This document shows, piece after piece, positions 1-15,000 of a stretch of 64,000 bases of DNA. A program made the translations under genes and the position numbers. Each line of letters opens with the position of its first letter. Position 1 is the stretch's first letter. Where the stretch lies: NCBI GenBank assembly GCA_028753945.1, contig JAPNXP010000003.1:3596001-3660000 (forward strand), written 5' to 3'. Under the pieces are notes generated by a model. It was not told the origin of the DNA and did not search any database. It saw only the letters and a list, made by a program, of their open reading frames with translations. The DNA is from Hexactinellida sp. DTS-2022. Taxonomy: Eukaryota; Porifera; Hexactinellida.

Positions 1-3000
1 TTGAATATTAAATCGAATCGCATTAATTGTGGGGATGTCTCATCACTTATATACAAATCAACGATTCGATTGGTAACAGGTTTCGATACAATACCGTTAT
101 GATCGAGAATGAAACCAATAGCGAGATTTATAAAACTAGTTGATTTATTAGAGAAAAGAGGATCTTTTCTCCTAATTTGAACAAGGTCAAAGTTACTGAT
201 ATACACCACGACTTCACCATTTTCTTGTATTGAGCTGTTAATAAGCAAATATGGATTAGCAGAGTAAGGAGAATCAAGAAGGTATAAAAATTCTAACCTA
301 GTAGTAGAAGAATTTACTATTTCGCTGAACTTCAAAGTAATTATAGCTGTATTCATATCTATAGTTAAATAGATAAGTTCAGGCTGAATAAAGTCAGCAT
401 TGTGTCCAGTGACCTGAATAATTGATTCTAAATTGGAATTTCCGGAAGTATCTTCAGTAGCATTAGCTAGGAGGTTAATGAATGTGGTATTAATATTATT
501 ACCCAGTGGATCTCTATTAATTATCTGCTCAATATCACTGGAACTTAGAGAAATATAGACTGTAGTTGTATACTCAGTAAAAGGTATCATACTAGAAGTG
601 CTAAGAGCATAGGAGATTGTACCAGCTTGATCGCGCTGAATAACGATCTTTGTAATGTCCAGAGTACTTGGATCGATTACCTCATCAAATTTAATAGTTA
701 AAATGTAATGGTTGGTGCTACCAACTTCAAACTCGTCAGTAGAGACATAAAATTCATTCAAAATAGGGCCGCGGGTATCAGGAATGAGATTGATTGAGGA
801 GATAATTTGACTACCGGGCATAAGTGGATTGTTGGTGTAATCATACACTGCATTCCCTTGGAAATTCAGAGTACAAAATGATAGGGTTGGGGTACAAAGT
901 AAGGTGTCAGATTTAATTTCATCTAGAGTGTGGGATGTTAACATAATATCAACAGCAATCTCGTCAGAACTAAAAACTGTTCCATTTATTAAAACAGCAG
1001 ATAAAGGATTACTAAGCGAAAAACTTCCGACAGTGAGAGTAGAAAGTCGAATTACTTCATCAAAAGTAATACGCAATATACCAATAGTAACATCAAATTC
1101 GAAAGAAATAATGAGAGGGCTCCTGAAATCAGGAGTAAATATATCAACAGATCTCCCATCGAATCCACTAATAGAATCAAGAAAATTATCTGAAATATCT
1201 CTAGCAGCATTTGGTAGAATAGAGAGAAACGTATTATTATTTCTTGAAGCTATATCAGGTGAAGACTTCAACCTATTCGTATCAGTAGCGCTGAGTAAAA
1301 CACGAATTATCCTCTGATCGATAGTAGGTTGTTCTCTTGGAATTGTTAACTGAATTAGAGTAAGCTGCACTGATTGTCTCTGGTTTTGAACAATAAAATT
1401 GGGCAAGTAGATTGAAGAAGCTTTAATTGCCTCAGAGAAAGTGAGGGTAAGCATACTGTCATTAAGATTAAGAGAAAATCCTTCTAGAATAGGTTGAGTA
1501 ATATCCCGATACACTTGAGTTGCTGGGCTTGGAGAACCATTAGGAATAGCAATAATTGGATTACCGTGAACGTCTTGAACAGCTGCATATTCGACACGCA
1601 TAAAAGCATTTGATATATCATTAATTAAATCTGTTCTAATCTTAATTTGATCTAGATCATCTCTAGAGAGAGTTAATTTGAGAAGTATATCGTCGACATT
1701 AAGGATACTACCACCTCCCATTAATGTATAAGGATCAGAAGAGGTGAAGGTCTCTTGAAGAATTAACCTAGTTTGTAAAAGGCTCGATGCCAATACTACT
1801 TCATTGAATGACATAATAATTAATCCATTATTGAGGTCAATTGAAAAGTCAATGAGAACAGGAGCAATTAAATCAAATAAGTAACTGCTTACATTGAGCG
1901 TTGACCCAGGATCAATAGCCACTAAAGGATTGCCTGTAACATCAGAAACTGCGTCAAAACTGGCAATGAGGTACGTATCATCAGCATTCTCTGTTGCAAG
2001 ATCGGAGATTCTATTAATTCTGTCAATATCTAATTGGGATATTTGAACAAAGTAAACATTAGGTTGAAATGTAGGTTGTAATATACCAGAGGTTAGAGAT
2101 ATATTTGAGGTAGCCAGTGTACTCTGAGCATTGTTTAAGAGAGTGATGAGTTGGGGCTGGAAAGAATCTGGATCTAGAGATTCAGAAAAACTGAGTGTCA
2201 GCTGATAACTATTGAGGTCAAGAGTGAATTCAAGAAGCTCGGGTTGTGTAATATCAGTAGTGAAATTCGTAACTTCAAGACAACTCTCAATTGCATTTAT
2301 TCCTGCTGTATCAGATATAACTTCTGCAGTTATACAGAGAAAGGTATTATCTCTTCTCAACGCAATATTGGGATTCGCTTTGAGGGAGTTGAAATCCAAT
2401 TGTGTGAGGTTAAATTCTACAATATAACCATTAGGACTATTAGTTACTCCACCAGTTAGAGAGTATTTTAAATTGGAGGGTAGATCACTAGTAAGTGAGC
2501 CATTGCTTTGAAGAGTGATGCGGTTAGGCTGGAAGGTGTTTGGAAGAATTATATCGTTGAATGTAAGTATGATAATTCCGGAATCTGCATCAAGCGTATA
2601 TTCAGTTAATGTAGGTGGAGTAGTATCACCAAAGTAAATTTGTACAGGTAACACCGAGGTAAAATTGTTTGGATTACCAGCAACATCTTTAAAAGCGTTA
2701 GAATAAATTTTGATAAAAGTAGTGGAGTCTGAGTTAGCAAGTGCTGTATCAAGCTTCAAAAACTGGATATCAAGGGGATCTAAGGATAGTCTTATTTGCT
2801 GCTTTGTCAATGAATCTACATAGTTGGCAATGGTAGATGAGAGCCTCAAGTTAGAACCACCAGTCTGGGTTGATTGAAGAAGAAATTTAGTACTGTTCAA
2901 AGTTGTATTATCTATAGGTTCATTCGAAGAAAGAACAAGTGTGCCTTGATCAAGATCAATAGAAGAAAATATAATGTCAGACGGAGGTGTTTTATCTGGT

Positions 3001-6000
3001 AAGTAATTAGATGCTGCGAGTGCATTACCATCAAGTCTAGGCTGAATACTATTAGCTGAGGTACCAAATGGCCCAGCTCCAACATCAAAAATTAGATTAG
3101 ACGAGTAGGTGATGAAAGTATTGTTTAAATCAGATGCTAGATTTCTGATCGCCTTGATGTAAATAGAGTCAATTTCTGTCAGGATAAAAGTAACTATAAG
3201 TTCTTGATCAGCAGTTAATCTGTTACCACCAGTCAATGTATAAGAAACATCAGCAACTAAGTTATTTTGAAATGTAATTTGATTCTCACGGAGAGTAGGA
3301 GAGTTCACTACTTCATCGAAAGTGAGTGATAACAATAGAGTGTCCATATCCAAAGACAAGGCAACTAGCTGAGGTGGTGTAAAGTCTCGAAGGGTTTCTT
3401 GTGCATGCTCCGTAGGTGTAAATAAAACTGTTTCTACTTCAGTAATCGGGTTCCCAAATAAGTCCTTGATGAAACCAGATTTTAAACGAATAAAACAGTT
3501 CACGTCCTGCCTACATAAAATTGAATTACTCTTGACATTATTTAAATCATTTGAATTTAAAGTGACATTAAGTAAAACGCTATCCACTTGAGAAACGTTT
3601 CCACCTGTTAGAGTTACTCCTTGAGCATCTAATCTTGAGTTAGTGCGTAGGCTAATTCGAGTAACATTAGTTGTCGAAACATCAACTATCTCTGAAAAAG
3701 AAAGGGATATCTGTCCACTATTAAAATCGAAACTAAGAAATTGAGCAAGAGAAGGCCTTTGCGAGTCAGCAGTAAAATTAGTTGCAGGGAATGCATTATT
3801 TTTTGATATTCCCACAACCTGATTACCGCTAGAATCGGTGACCAAATCAGGAGAAAAAGTGACAAAACAATCAACAATGCTGAAGCATAGATTTTCCAAT
3901 AGGAATATTCCTTGTATATCTGAAAGGAGAAGGTCAAATTGCAGTTCTGTACTATTCTGAGGAACAACAGCCGTAGAAGGAGATAATACGTAAGTGGATA
4001 TGTCGGAATGTAGAATTTGTTGATGATTTTGTAAGCTCAAGACAAATGGATAAGCAGAAGCAGATCTAACTGGCTCATTAAATACCAGGATAATAATTCC
4101 TTGTTCTAAGTTTATAGTAAATTTTAATAAGAATGGAAAAGTAGTATCAATAACAACTTCAGTAACCTGAAGAGCTTCATTAAATGTTCGCTTAGTGATG
4201 AAATTAGTGTTCATATCTTGTACAAGCTGATCGGTATAAGATATATATGTGTTAGTGATAGAGGTAGCCAGTTCAAAATTAGATTTAATAGCATTGATAT
4301 CCTGAGTAACAAGATATAAGTTAAGAACTGTGGAGAAATTAGCAAAGGAACCATGATGCTGGACAGTGAATGAAGTCGTGGGTGAGTCAGTTTTGTTACT
4401 AAGGAGAGTAATTGCTTTAGAATAAAAAGTAAAAAAATTAATCGTTTCAGAAAAAGTCAATGTTAGAAAGTTGGAATCAAGATCTAGAGTGAATTCCACT
4501 AAGATAGGAGGTACGGTGTCTTGTATGAATATAACTGGTGTAAAGGAGGGTTCTGTTAATGCAATAGAAGGATTGTCAAAAACATCTAACACAGCAGCAT
4601 TACCGATTGTCAAAAAGGTTGTGTTGATAGATACAGCTAGAGCCAACTGGGATACCAAGGTATTAAAATCGTAATTACTTAGGGTTACTATAGATACAGA
4701 AGCATTTGCGTACCTCAGGATTTTAGCCGTAGTCAATCGTTGTACTACAGTAGCATTTTCTGGCCCGTTTTGAAGTGATATAGCAGACACAACAAGAGTA
4801 TCAAGTTGGATTGCCTCTGAAAAATAAATAACTAGTTCTCTGGTAGAGAGATCTAAAGTGTATGATCTTACAAAAGGTCTTGATGTATCGCGAATAAACA
4901 TAGCAGCCTGTAAGCCAGTAGATAATTCCAAAGAAGGGTTATTGTTGTAATCTGACACCAAGTTGCTATCGAGGAGAATGTGTGTATTTTCCCTTTGTGT
5001 GGCAAGGAAGTCAAACATCGATAAAGCAAGAATATCGTTGGCATGTATAAATATGCCCACAATGTGACTGTTCATTGTAGTGATTAGTGAGAGATCGCTT
5101 AGTCTGTAGGTATCTCCATTCTGAGCGTTTGAACTAAAAGATAGAGTGGATAAATTTAAGGTATTTAGCTGTATAATTTCACTAAAGGTGAGAGAGAATC
5201 TCGTAGTATTCATATCGATACTAAAGGACATTATAGACGGGGGAATATTGTCAGGAATAATCGATGTAGAAGGAAAGAGGGTAACGGGAAGGACAGGATT
5301 AGTGTTTGTATCATCCGCCATAGTTGAGGGAAAAGATAAATAAATAGTAGCTTGACCAAAGCTAGGGTTAGATTTTATATAATTTGCGTTACTGAACAAC
5401 AGAATTATATCCACCACCTCCGAGTCAAGTCCTATTGATTCTCCTCCAGTTAACGTAAAAGATAGAGTTCCAGCCTCATCAGCAAATAGAGAAATGGTAG
5501 AACTGTTTAAAGTCTCTAAATTTATGACATCATTGAAAGTAAGACTTAAAATTGTGTTTGACAAATTTAGCAAAAATGAAAGCAGGCGTGGTCGAGAGGA
5601 ATCTGGGATAAAATAAGAAACACGAAGGGCGTCATCTGGTAGAATAGCAATGACAGGATTATTGGAAAAATCTTGAATCATAGCAGAAGGAAATGTAATA
5701 TATAGATCTTCAATTGAAGTAGCAAAGTTTTTAGTTTGTTGAATAGTATACTTATCTATATCGAGTAATGTAATATTGAGGACACTCCCATCAGCTATGT
5801 AACTCTTAGCACCTGAAAGAGTGAGAATACTAGAAACGCGTCCAGGATCATTCATTAGAGTAATAATATCAACAACCAAAGAACTAGAATTAACTGCTTC
5901 TGAAAAGGTAAGGGAAAGAAGAACCGCGTCACTAATATCAAAGCCAAATGATATAAGAGAAGGATCTTCGTTGTCGTCAATAATATCAGATGACGCCAGT

Positions 6001-9000
6001 GTTACTGGTTCAATTCCATTCTGAGAGAAATCACTTATACTGCCCTCTGGAAGAAATAAGAAAGTATTAGTTAGTAATGTTCCAAGTTCAGAATTTGCTT
6101 TTATTATATCAAGATCACTCTGAACAAGATTAATTGTGATAGTAAGACCATCTTCTTCTCGTGAAACATTAGGTGTAGGTGTAATTAAAAAATAATAAGA
6201 TATTGGAGGGATATTATTGTCATTAATATAATTTTGTAAAGTGATACTTCCAGTGGGGCCAATAAATGTAAGGCTATCAGGATTCACAGGTTCAGAAAAC
6301 AAAATTTGTAAAAGGCCTTCATTTAAGTTCAGTATAAAGCTCCGAGGCACAGGTATTTGCATGTCAAGTACCACTTCTGACGCAGTGAGAGCGTTTCCAT
6401 CAGTTATCGATAATACATCGATCCCAAGTAAATCATCGACAGTAGAAGCTTGAATGGTGACAAATGTGTCATTAGTAGAAAGACCTAAGTCCGCAATTGT
6501 GTTGATTGCAAAAAGGTCGACAGGAGAAATTATAACAACAACAATAGATCCAGAAACGGAAAATGTTCTAGATGAGGGAGTCAGTGTGTAAAACTTTCCA
6601 GGTACTCGAGTTTTTGAATTTTGTAGGGTAATTCCACTAGCATCAAAAGTGGCGGTGTTAGCTGCATCGTCAAAGGTTAGGGTGATAATACTTGAATTAA
6701 TGTTAAGTGTAAATGAGAGGAGTATCATACGGTTGCTGTCAGCTATATATGAACCAGTTTTGAGACAAGGTACAAAAGTAACATTATTATTGGCATAGTC
6801 ATGTGCAACGTTAGATGTTATCTGTATGTAAGTACTGTTATCGTTGGTAGCAAGTCCAATAGTTCCAACAATCAATGATATGTCTGAAGAAAGGATCTTT
6901 ATTGGAATAACTAGAGAGTCGCTAGATTGATCAATTATTCCACCAGATAGGGAAAGGTTTAAACTAGAGTTAGTACAACTGGAACGCAATGTAATACCAT
7001 TCAAATTAAGCTCAGGGAGAAATAATGGTTCATCAAACGTTAGGGTCAATATTTCATTAAATAAATCTAATACGAAATTAAGAAGACGAGGGGAAGTTGT
7101 GTCAGGTATAAATTCGGTGACAGGAATGGCGTTATGGGTAAAATTATTCCCAAGTGAATCGATCGACTTATCTCGAATAGTATCAGCTGCTAATGAGATA
7201 AAGGTATCTGATTGTGAAGAAGAAATATTAGCTTTCTTTATACGATTCAGGTCAAAATCAGAGAATACAACTTTAATCACAAGGGAGTTAGGATTAGATA
7301 TAATACTATACATTAATTGGTAGCTAGATGTGGGAAATATTGAATGGCTCTGAAGTGTGACACCAGTAACCAAGAATGTCTCTGGTATGATAGGCTCATC
7401 AAATGTAAGTGTAAGAGTACCATTTTCCATATTAATTGTGGAATTGATAAGCACGGGAGGAAGATTATCTGAGACAAATGTTGTTACAATTAATGGGAAA
7501 CCCGACAATACGAAACTATTTTTTTGGTAATCACTTACCAAAGAACTAACAGCTGATAGGTAACAATTACCTCTATATCTACAAATATGGTTATCAAATT
7601 TAATAGCTAAAATATCTTCCCTTGAAAGAAAAATTGTAACTGTGAAGTTGTTGTCAAACATGAATTGGCCAGATGTTAGTGTATAAGTGCTAAGCGGGTT
7701 GAGGAAAAGTGTCTGGAGAGTAACAGACTGCAACCTGAAAGAAGAAATATTAATGATCTCTGAAAATCGGAGAACTAGCGATCCAGTAAGAAGGTTAAAT
7801 TGAACAAATTCAATTAAGGTAGGGGGAGTAGTATCATCAATGAATAATGATATCATTTGGTTGGAGGGAAACTCAGTGTTGGGCAAATTAACCATATCTT
7901 TGATTGTGCCAACTGGAAACGATAAGAAACAATTCTGGCTGTTTCTAAATGTACAAATAGGCAGAGATTTGATAGAGTTGAGATCATCATCAGATAATAA
8001 AATGCGAACAATAGGATTATTACTAGAAATAGAATAACTTGTGGTAAGTGAGTGTGTAGTATTGAATGCAAAAAGAGCTATGTTGGGAATAGAGAGCGAT
8101 GTTACGTTTACAGTTTCATTGAAATACAAGGTAAGGATGCCTTGATTAAGATCAAATTCAAAACTGTTCAATTTAGGTTGAATAGTATCTGATATATAAA
8201 CTGAGACCTGTTTGCCTCTAACAGATGCGATAGGATTGATTCGATTACCATTAAAATCAAAGATAGCGATTGAACTGATTATAAAGAATGTGTCCGTGAT
8301 ACTAGTAGCAAGATTAAATTTCTTAATTTCATTCAAATCAGTCTCTAACAATCTAAAGTGAATTATATTGTTCGGGAATAGTGTAAGAAGTTCAGCACCA
8401 GTGAGAGTTAACGATGAGCCAATTACAAATGAGTTTTCTAAATTTTGTAAACCAACCATTTGGGGATCAAATAAGGTAGTGTTAATAGTTTCTGAAAAGT
8501 AGAGGGTAATAATTCCAGAATTCATATCCAAGTCAAAAAAATCAAGGGAAGGACGGATATGATCTTCAACATAAGATGTAACTTGAAGAGCATTTGCAAT
8601 TGAAATTTCTTGGGATAAAATTCCAACTGAATCCTCAATAAATCCACGCGGGAGGACAAGGAAAGTAGAATTTACGCTAACTGCCAAGTAAGTAAGTGCT
8701 TTGATCGCATTGAGGTCCTTCAATACTAGTCGAATCTCGATAATTGTATCAGTAATTGAGAGAGCAGAACCTTGAGTGAGAGTGTATGTATGATCAGAGA
8801 TGCTATGTGAAGCTTGCAGTGTCACCAGTGATATATTTAGAGTACTTGGACGAATAGTCTCAGAGAACGAGAGAAGGAGTGTTTCAGTTGTGAGGTCGAA
8901 GTTGAAGCTGGTAACTTTGGGTCGAATAACATCGATGGTTATAGAGATGGGAGATACAATTTCGACAGGAATAAAATTTTCAAACATATCTGCAATAAAT

Positions 9001-12000
9001 CTTGGGGGATATGTTAGAAAAGTAGAATTTTCTGCAATAGCAAGAGGGGATAGGTTGACAAGAGATTCTATATCAACTATTTCAAAATCTACTGTTATTA
9101 AGTTGGAGTCAAAATTGCTTGCAATTCCAGTGGTGAGTGTATAGTTCATAGTAGAAGAAAAAGAAGGTTCATTTAGTAGTGTAATACCATTAACATTGAG
9201 GCTGGAGACATTAATAGTTTCAGAGAAACTTAATTGCACGGTGGCAAAATTCAGAGATAAAGTTTCTAAAATGAACCCTATCAGTTTGGGAGGAGTTGTA
9301 TCACTGGTGAAGTTAAATACCTGGTGGTTGCTAAACACAGCCACATTAATTTTATTACCATTGGAATCAGATGCGGTATCTGCTTGTACAAAAACATAGG
9401 AATTAAAAGATGAAGTGACGAGGTTAGTGATCTTCTTCAATTCATTTAGGTCCACATTGGAAATTAGAATACTGATTTCATTAGAATATAGAAGATCAAT
9501 GTTGGCTGTTACAATAGTATATTGTGCCACCACTGTATTGAGGAATGGTAGGTTACTAAAAGTAATTGTATTGATATTGAAAGAAAATGGGTTCATTATT
9601 TCGCTAAATGTGAGAATTAGGATACCTGTATTCATGTCAAGACTAACGTCAGTGTAGATAGGTAACGTTGTGTCACTGATAAACAATCCTACTTGCTGAC
9701 CAGAAGAAATGGGAATAGAAGAGAATACATTTCCAGCTTGATCAAACAAAGCAATAGGTAATATTGAAATATAAGAGTCATCGATAGAGGTTGAGAAATC
9801 ATTTGCTTGTAAATACATTAAATCCGATTGGACAAATTGTAAATTTAAGTTAGTAATCGTCGTTGAGGGCAAAACTATTGTTATAGTAGAAAGTTGAAGG
9901 CTAAAAAACTCTAAATGTCCTTCCGTTATGAGGATGGATAGTGCGTTGCCAACATTTTGCAAGATAAAAGCTGACCCGTTGAAGGATGAAATGTCAATAG
10001 GCTCATCAAAAGAAAATTTTAGAATTCCTAAATTCATATCCAACGTAGTATTCAAAAGAATGGGTGAAGTTAAATCAGGTGTGAATACAGTAACCTGTAA
10101 TGCATCGTCAAATAAGTAGGGTACGATCGGATTCGTAGCTAAATCTAATACTGAGGAACTCTGAAAAGAGAGAAATGTAGTTGATTTATCTGTAGCAATG
10201 TCCGATGAAAATTTAATTCGATTTAGATCTTCAATACTAATTAAAATTTCGAAGAAAATTTCTGGTTCCGATGTCAGAACTTGACTTGTATCGAGAGCTA
10301 TCTGTTCACCAGAACCTGTTAATGTCTGTGCTCCTTGGAAGCGGAATTCACTAAGGCGAATTGACGAATTATCAACAGTTTCAGAGAAGGTCATGGTCAA
10401 ATTACCAATGTTCATGTCAAGTGAGAATGATAGAAGACGTGGCCGCGTATTATCTCCAATAAACACGATACTTTGTAGAGAACTAGTCGAAGATATTGAA
10501 ATGACTGGATTACCACTTGTATCTGTTATAATTTCGGAAGAGAAACTAATAAAAGTGTTATCAATAATACTTGCAAGATTCCCAATTGCTTTGATTGAAT
10601 TTAGATCTATTATCGATAAATAATAAATAAATGATTCACCAGCGACTTGTGGATCATTAGTCCCACCACCAATTAGGGTATAGGACAAGGAAAAAGAAAT
10701 GTTCTTAGTGCTTTGTACAGTTAAAAGGTCAGGCTTAAAACTAGAAATAAGTACTGGTTCGTCAAATGTGAATATTACCGATCCTTGATCTAGATTGAAT
10801 CTATATGTCAATAGGTTGGGTTTAATTGTGTCATTAATAAATTCAGTTACCTGTAAAGCATTGGATTGTATTATAGAACTTACGGGCTGATCAAACAAGT
10901 CCAAAACGAGATTTGATGTAATGGAAATGAAGGTACTTTCCACACTAGTAGCCAATTGCAAATCCGTTTTAATTGCGTTCATATCGACTCCAACAACGAA
11001 GATAGAAATAGTTGAATTGTCACTTGTAGTAGAAGAACCTCCGGTAAGTCTAAATGATGAAGAACCAATAGGCGTTTTATTGCTTTGGATAAAAATCGAA
11101 GTTGGATTAACTGAAAATAGCTGTACAACATCGTTAAAATATAGAGTCAGGGTATTGCTATTAATGTCCAGATCAAAGCTGCTAAGTTCAGGACGGGTGA
11201 TATCTGGACTGAAGGTTTGGACTGATAGAGCTTGACTAGCATTAATAGGTAAAAGTCGGTTACCAGCAGGATCTGAGAAAGCACCAAGTGATATTCCTAG
11301 ATAAGTATTGGAAGTACTGCTAGCAACTTCGTTACTTAGTTTCAATGAAATGAGATCAATACTATTTAGTTCGAGAGTAATAGAAAATAAATCCGAAGAA
11401 AGGTAAGCTGTCCCATTAGTGAATGTAATTGAAACTGCAGTAGAACTATTTGATGAGAGGATAGCAATTTGATTAAACTCCACATTATTAGCATCAATCG
11501 GCTCTGTGAAAGAAATTTCAAGAGTACCTAAATCAAGATCAAGTTGAGAGAACTGAACTACACTTGGTGCAATCCTGTCCTTTAGTACCAAAGAGGCCTG
11601 TAGAGAGTTTACGCTATCGGATCGAGGCAAAGCACCGTTGTCGAATACATCCAATATGATGCCAGACGTGTGGGTGATAAAGGTGTCATTTATGCTATTC
11701 CCAAGAAATGAGTTTGCTTGTAGTCTAGTGAAGTCTCCAAAGAAAAGCATAAACTGAATAATCGAGTCTATTTGCATGGTTATTCTATTACTAGGATTTA
11801 TAGCTGATAGGCTAATACTACTTGTAGCAGTTGGGGCATCTTGAATTGTAATGAGTTGTGTAACAAGAGAGTTGAATTTGACAACTTCACTAAATGTAAG
11901 ATTAACTGTCCCTTGGTTCATATCAAGTGAAAAGGCTTCAAGAAAAGGTGGAATCAAATCAACAGCAATGTTATCAGCACGTTCATACGGATTATCAACA

Positions 12001-15000
12001 GTATTATCACTGAGAGCAACTACATAATTATCGTTCATATCTCGTACAAGACCACTTGAAAAACGTATGAAACAGTTAGTAACAAGGACACAAAGGGTGT
12101 CATGCCTTTTTTTTAACTCGTTTAGGTCAGAAGCAATCAATGAAATAATAATTTCAGAGCCATTGGGAGTGAGTGAGAATCCACCTTGAAGTTGATAAAA
12201 GATAAAACCTGGGATGACACCAAACGAATTTTGTATAATTATTTCACTAGGAGAAAGGGTATCAACATTTACTGCTTCATCAAAACTTAAAGTTATAGTT
12301 CCACTAGTGAAATTGAGTAAAATGAAATTATTGAAAATAGGTCCTTTAAGGTCACTTGTGAAGCCATCGGAAGCAATCAACTTCAGGTCTTGAATAAAAG
12401 GGTTTGAGAAAGAGTCACGAATAGCATCATCGCCAAGATTCAAGAAACAATTGCCAGTATTAGTGCAAATATCTTGTAGAAATACCTTATCCAAGTCCGT
12501 TTGGTTGAATTCAAACGACAAAATGGGGTCAATTTGTGTTAACGTTCGTTGGCTTGGGCCAAGAGTAACAATAACGTTGATGCCACTCGATTCGTCTTGT
12601 ATTGTAAACTTTGAGTAATCAACAGTAAAAACGTCAATAGTTTCAGAGAAAGTAAGTGTCATTGTTTCAGACGTGAGGTTGAGAGAGAAATTTAATAACG
12701 TGGGACTAGTGACGTCAGGAACGAATTTTTCCACATTAATAGCTAAGTTAGTTGGGATGTTATCTGTAGGATTTCCATCAATATCAGTAGCAAATTGATC
12801 AGTATAAGTAACATAGGTTGTGTCCTTAGACTTAGCTAAGTTAGAAAGAGCATTAATGTTATTTAGGTCAGATTGAGATAGCAAAATCAAGATGATAGAA
12901 CTATTGGTGGGAGGAGGAATGAAACTACTGGTCAAAATGTAGGAAGTAGCACTGAAACTTCGACCATTTAGAATTGTAATACCACTTGGATCTACACTAG
13001 TGCGGGCAACTTCCTCAGTGAAGGTCAAACTAAGCAGTCCATTATCCATGTCAAGGGAATAGGATACAATCACTGGACCAATTCCTTCATTATTGGAGCG
13101 CAAGTCCACAACGTTTATAGGTACAAGACCATTCCCAGAGTGGTCAGAAACAGTCATATTTGAAACAGTGGCATCTGCGCCCAATGAAGATACCCCTCCA
13201 GTATCTTGACCAGAGAGGCGAATTAAAACAGTGGAGCTTTCGATATCTATAGAATCAATTGAACTACTGGTTAAAGTGTATTCAGAGGCGTTGATGAAAG
13301 ATACAAGTTTGATGGAATTTAATTGGAGTGTTGAAATATCAATTATTTCATTAAAAGTGAGGCTTAGTAGACTTGCAACGGTATCTACTCGGAAACCAGT
13401 TAGTCTAGGGTTAGTTGTGTCTGGGATGAAGTTAGTGAGATTGACTAGTTGAAGTTCGGAGAAAGATAACGCAATATTTGAAGTGTCTTCAAAACCTTCG
13501 GGTTCAATGTTAAGGTATATAGGCATTATTCCAATAGTTTCCTTTATTTGATTTAGCTCAGCAGTGGAGAAATTGAATTTGAGAATTGAATTAAATAGTA
13601 ATTGCTCAATGTTAGTGTTAGTAGACAAAGAAAAATTTCGACCAATGGAATTTTGGATAGATACAGAAGTAATATCTCGCACAATCATCACTTCACTAAA
13701 AATTAGGGTTAGTAGACCATCGTTTAAGTCATAAATGAAGTCAGTGAGGTTAGGAGGGGTTACATCTTCGACATAAGATAATGCCTGGAAAGATGGGATA
13801 GTTGGATTCGTTAAACCTCTAGTATCAGTAATAGAGTTCGTTTGCAAAGTGATAAAACTTGAATCCCTATTTATAGCCAATGAATCAATAATCTTAATTC
13901 GGTTAAGGTCCTGCAGGGAAAATAAAACTGTTATATTAAAAGAGTTCAGAAATGAAATATATCCGCCAGTTAGTTTGACAATACTTGTTGCCAATTCATT
14001 TTGAATGTAGATAAGTGTAAGGTTTATTGAAGAGGCATCAACAACTTTGTTAAACTCAAGTTGTAAGCTTCCCAAATCCATATCGAGATTCCATTCAATT
14101 AGAATTGGCTTTGTAGAGTCAGCAGTAAAAACATTAGGGTTCAAACCACTTGCTTTACTAATTGAGAGTGCCGAATTATTGTTCATGTCCTGAACAAGGT
14201 AAGATACATGCGACAAGAAAATACTCGATTGGCTAAGCCCAATTGTTTTGAGTAACTGGAGCCTAGAAATGTCATCATTAGATAACTGGAGAGTAAGAGA
14301 ATCCATATATAAACCTAGTGGGAAAGTTCCAGAAAACAGAGTATGTGATCGACTAAATATATCGGAAGAGTTAGCCATGTCTGACAGAGTTATAGCAGTT
14401 AAATCAAAAGTAGTGGAATTGATTATTTCGTTAAAATACAGTGTAATAAAACCAGAATCCATGTCAATGTCAAATCTAGTAAGGATAGGCTTAGTAAGAT
14501 CTGGTAAATAAGAACTCGCTTGCTGAGCAGAAGAGAATTCAATAGAAACCAACGGATTTTCAAAAAAATCTAAAACTGCGCCCCCCAAAATACTGATAAA
14601 GGTGTTGCCAGTTTCAGTACCAAAATTAGGAATACGTTTTATAAAATTTAAATCTGAATTAAGTAATGAGAGAGATAAAATAGTCCCATCAATAGAAACA
14701 GAATAAACGGCGGTTCTAAGGTCAAGTGGGAGAGGTGAAAGGGAAGATAAAGTCTCCAATAGGAAAATCTGTTGAACCAAAAGTGTAGACAAATTTACAG
14801 CCTCAGAGAAAACGAGGCCCAACAATCCGCTATCCATATCAAATGAAAAGGAGTTCAGTGTCGGAGAACTTAAATCAGTAACAAATAAATTGACCATCAT
14901 AGCACTACCATCAGTAATAGCCAGCACGTCATTACCAAATGGGTCATCAATTGTGGATGCTAACAGGGTGAGAAATGTGTTATTAATATCTGTAGCAATA

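Larger units (their letters stand above)
3..8123 (-). repeat. 23-unit super-repeat block L6 (U1-U22 visible), C-terminal edge of view
   Basis: Anchors are 321, 681, 1056, 1431, 1800, 2181, 2553, 2919, 3312, 3690, 4074, 4446, 4815, 5178, 5529, 5898, 6291, 6666, 7029, 7395, 7758 and 8115. The Cys units are U22/U21, then U11/U10. The D-type units are U18 (F-D-D) and U7 (F-N-D). One more unit would complete the block; it starts in view below 321 and runs off the edge with the frame still open, so the C-terminus lies further on. Confidence 0.87.
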
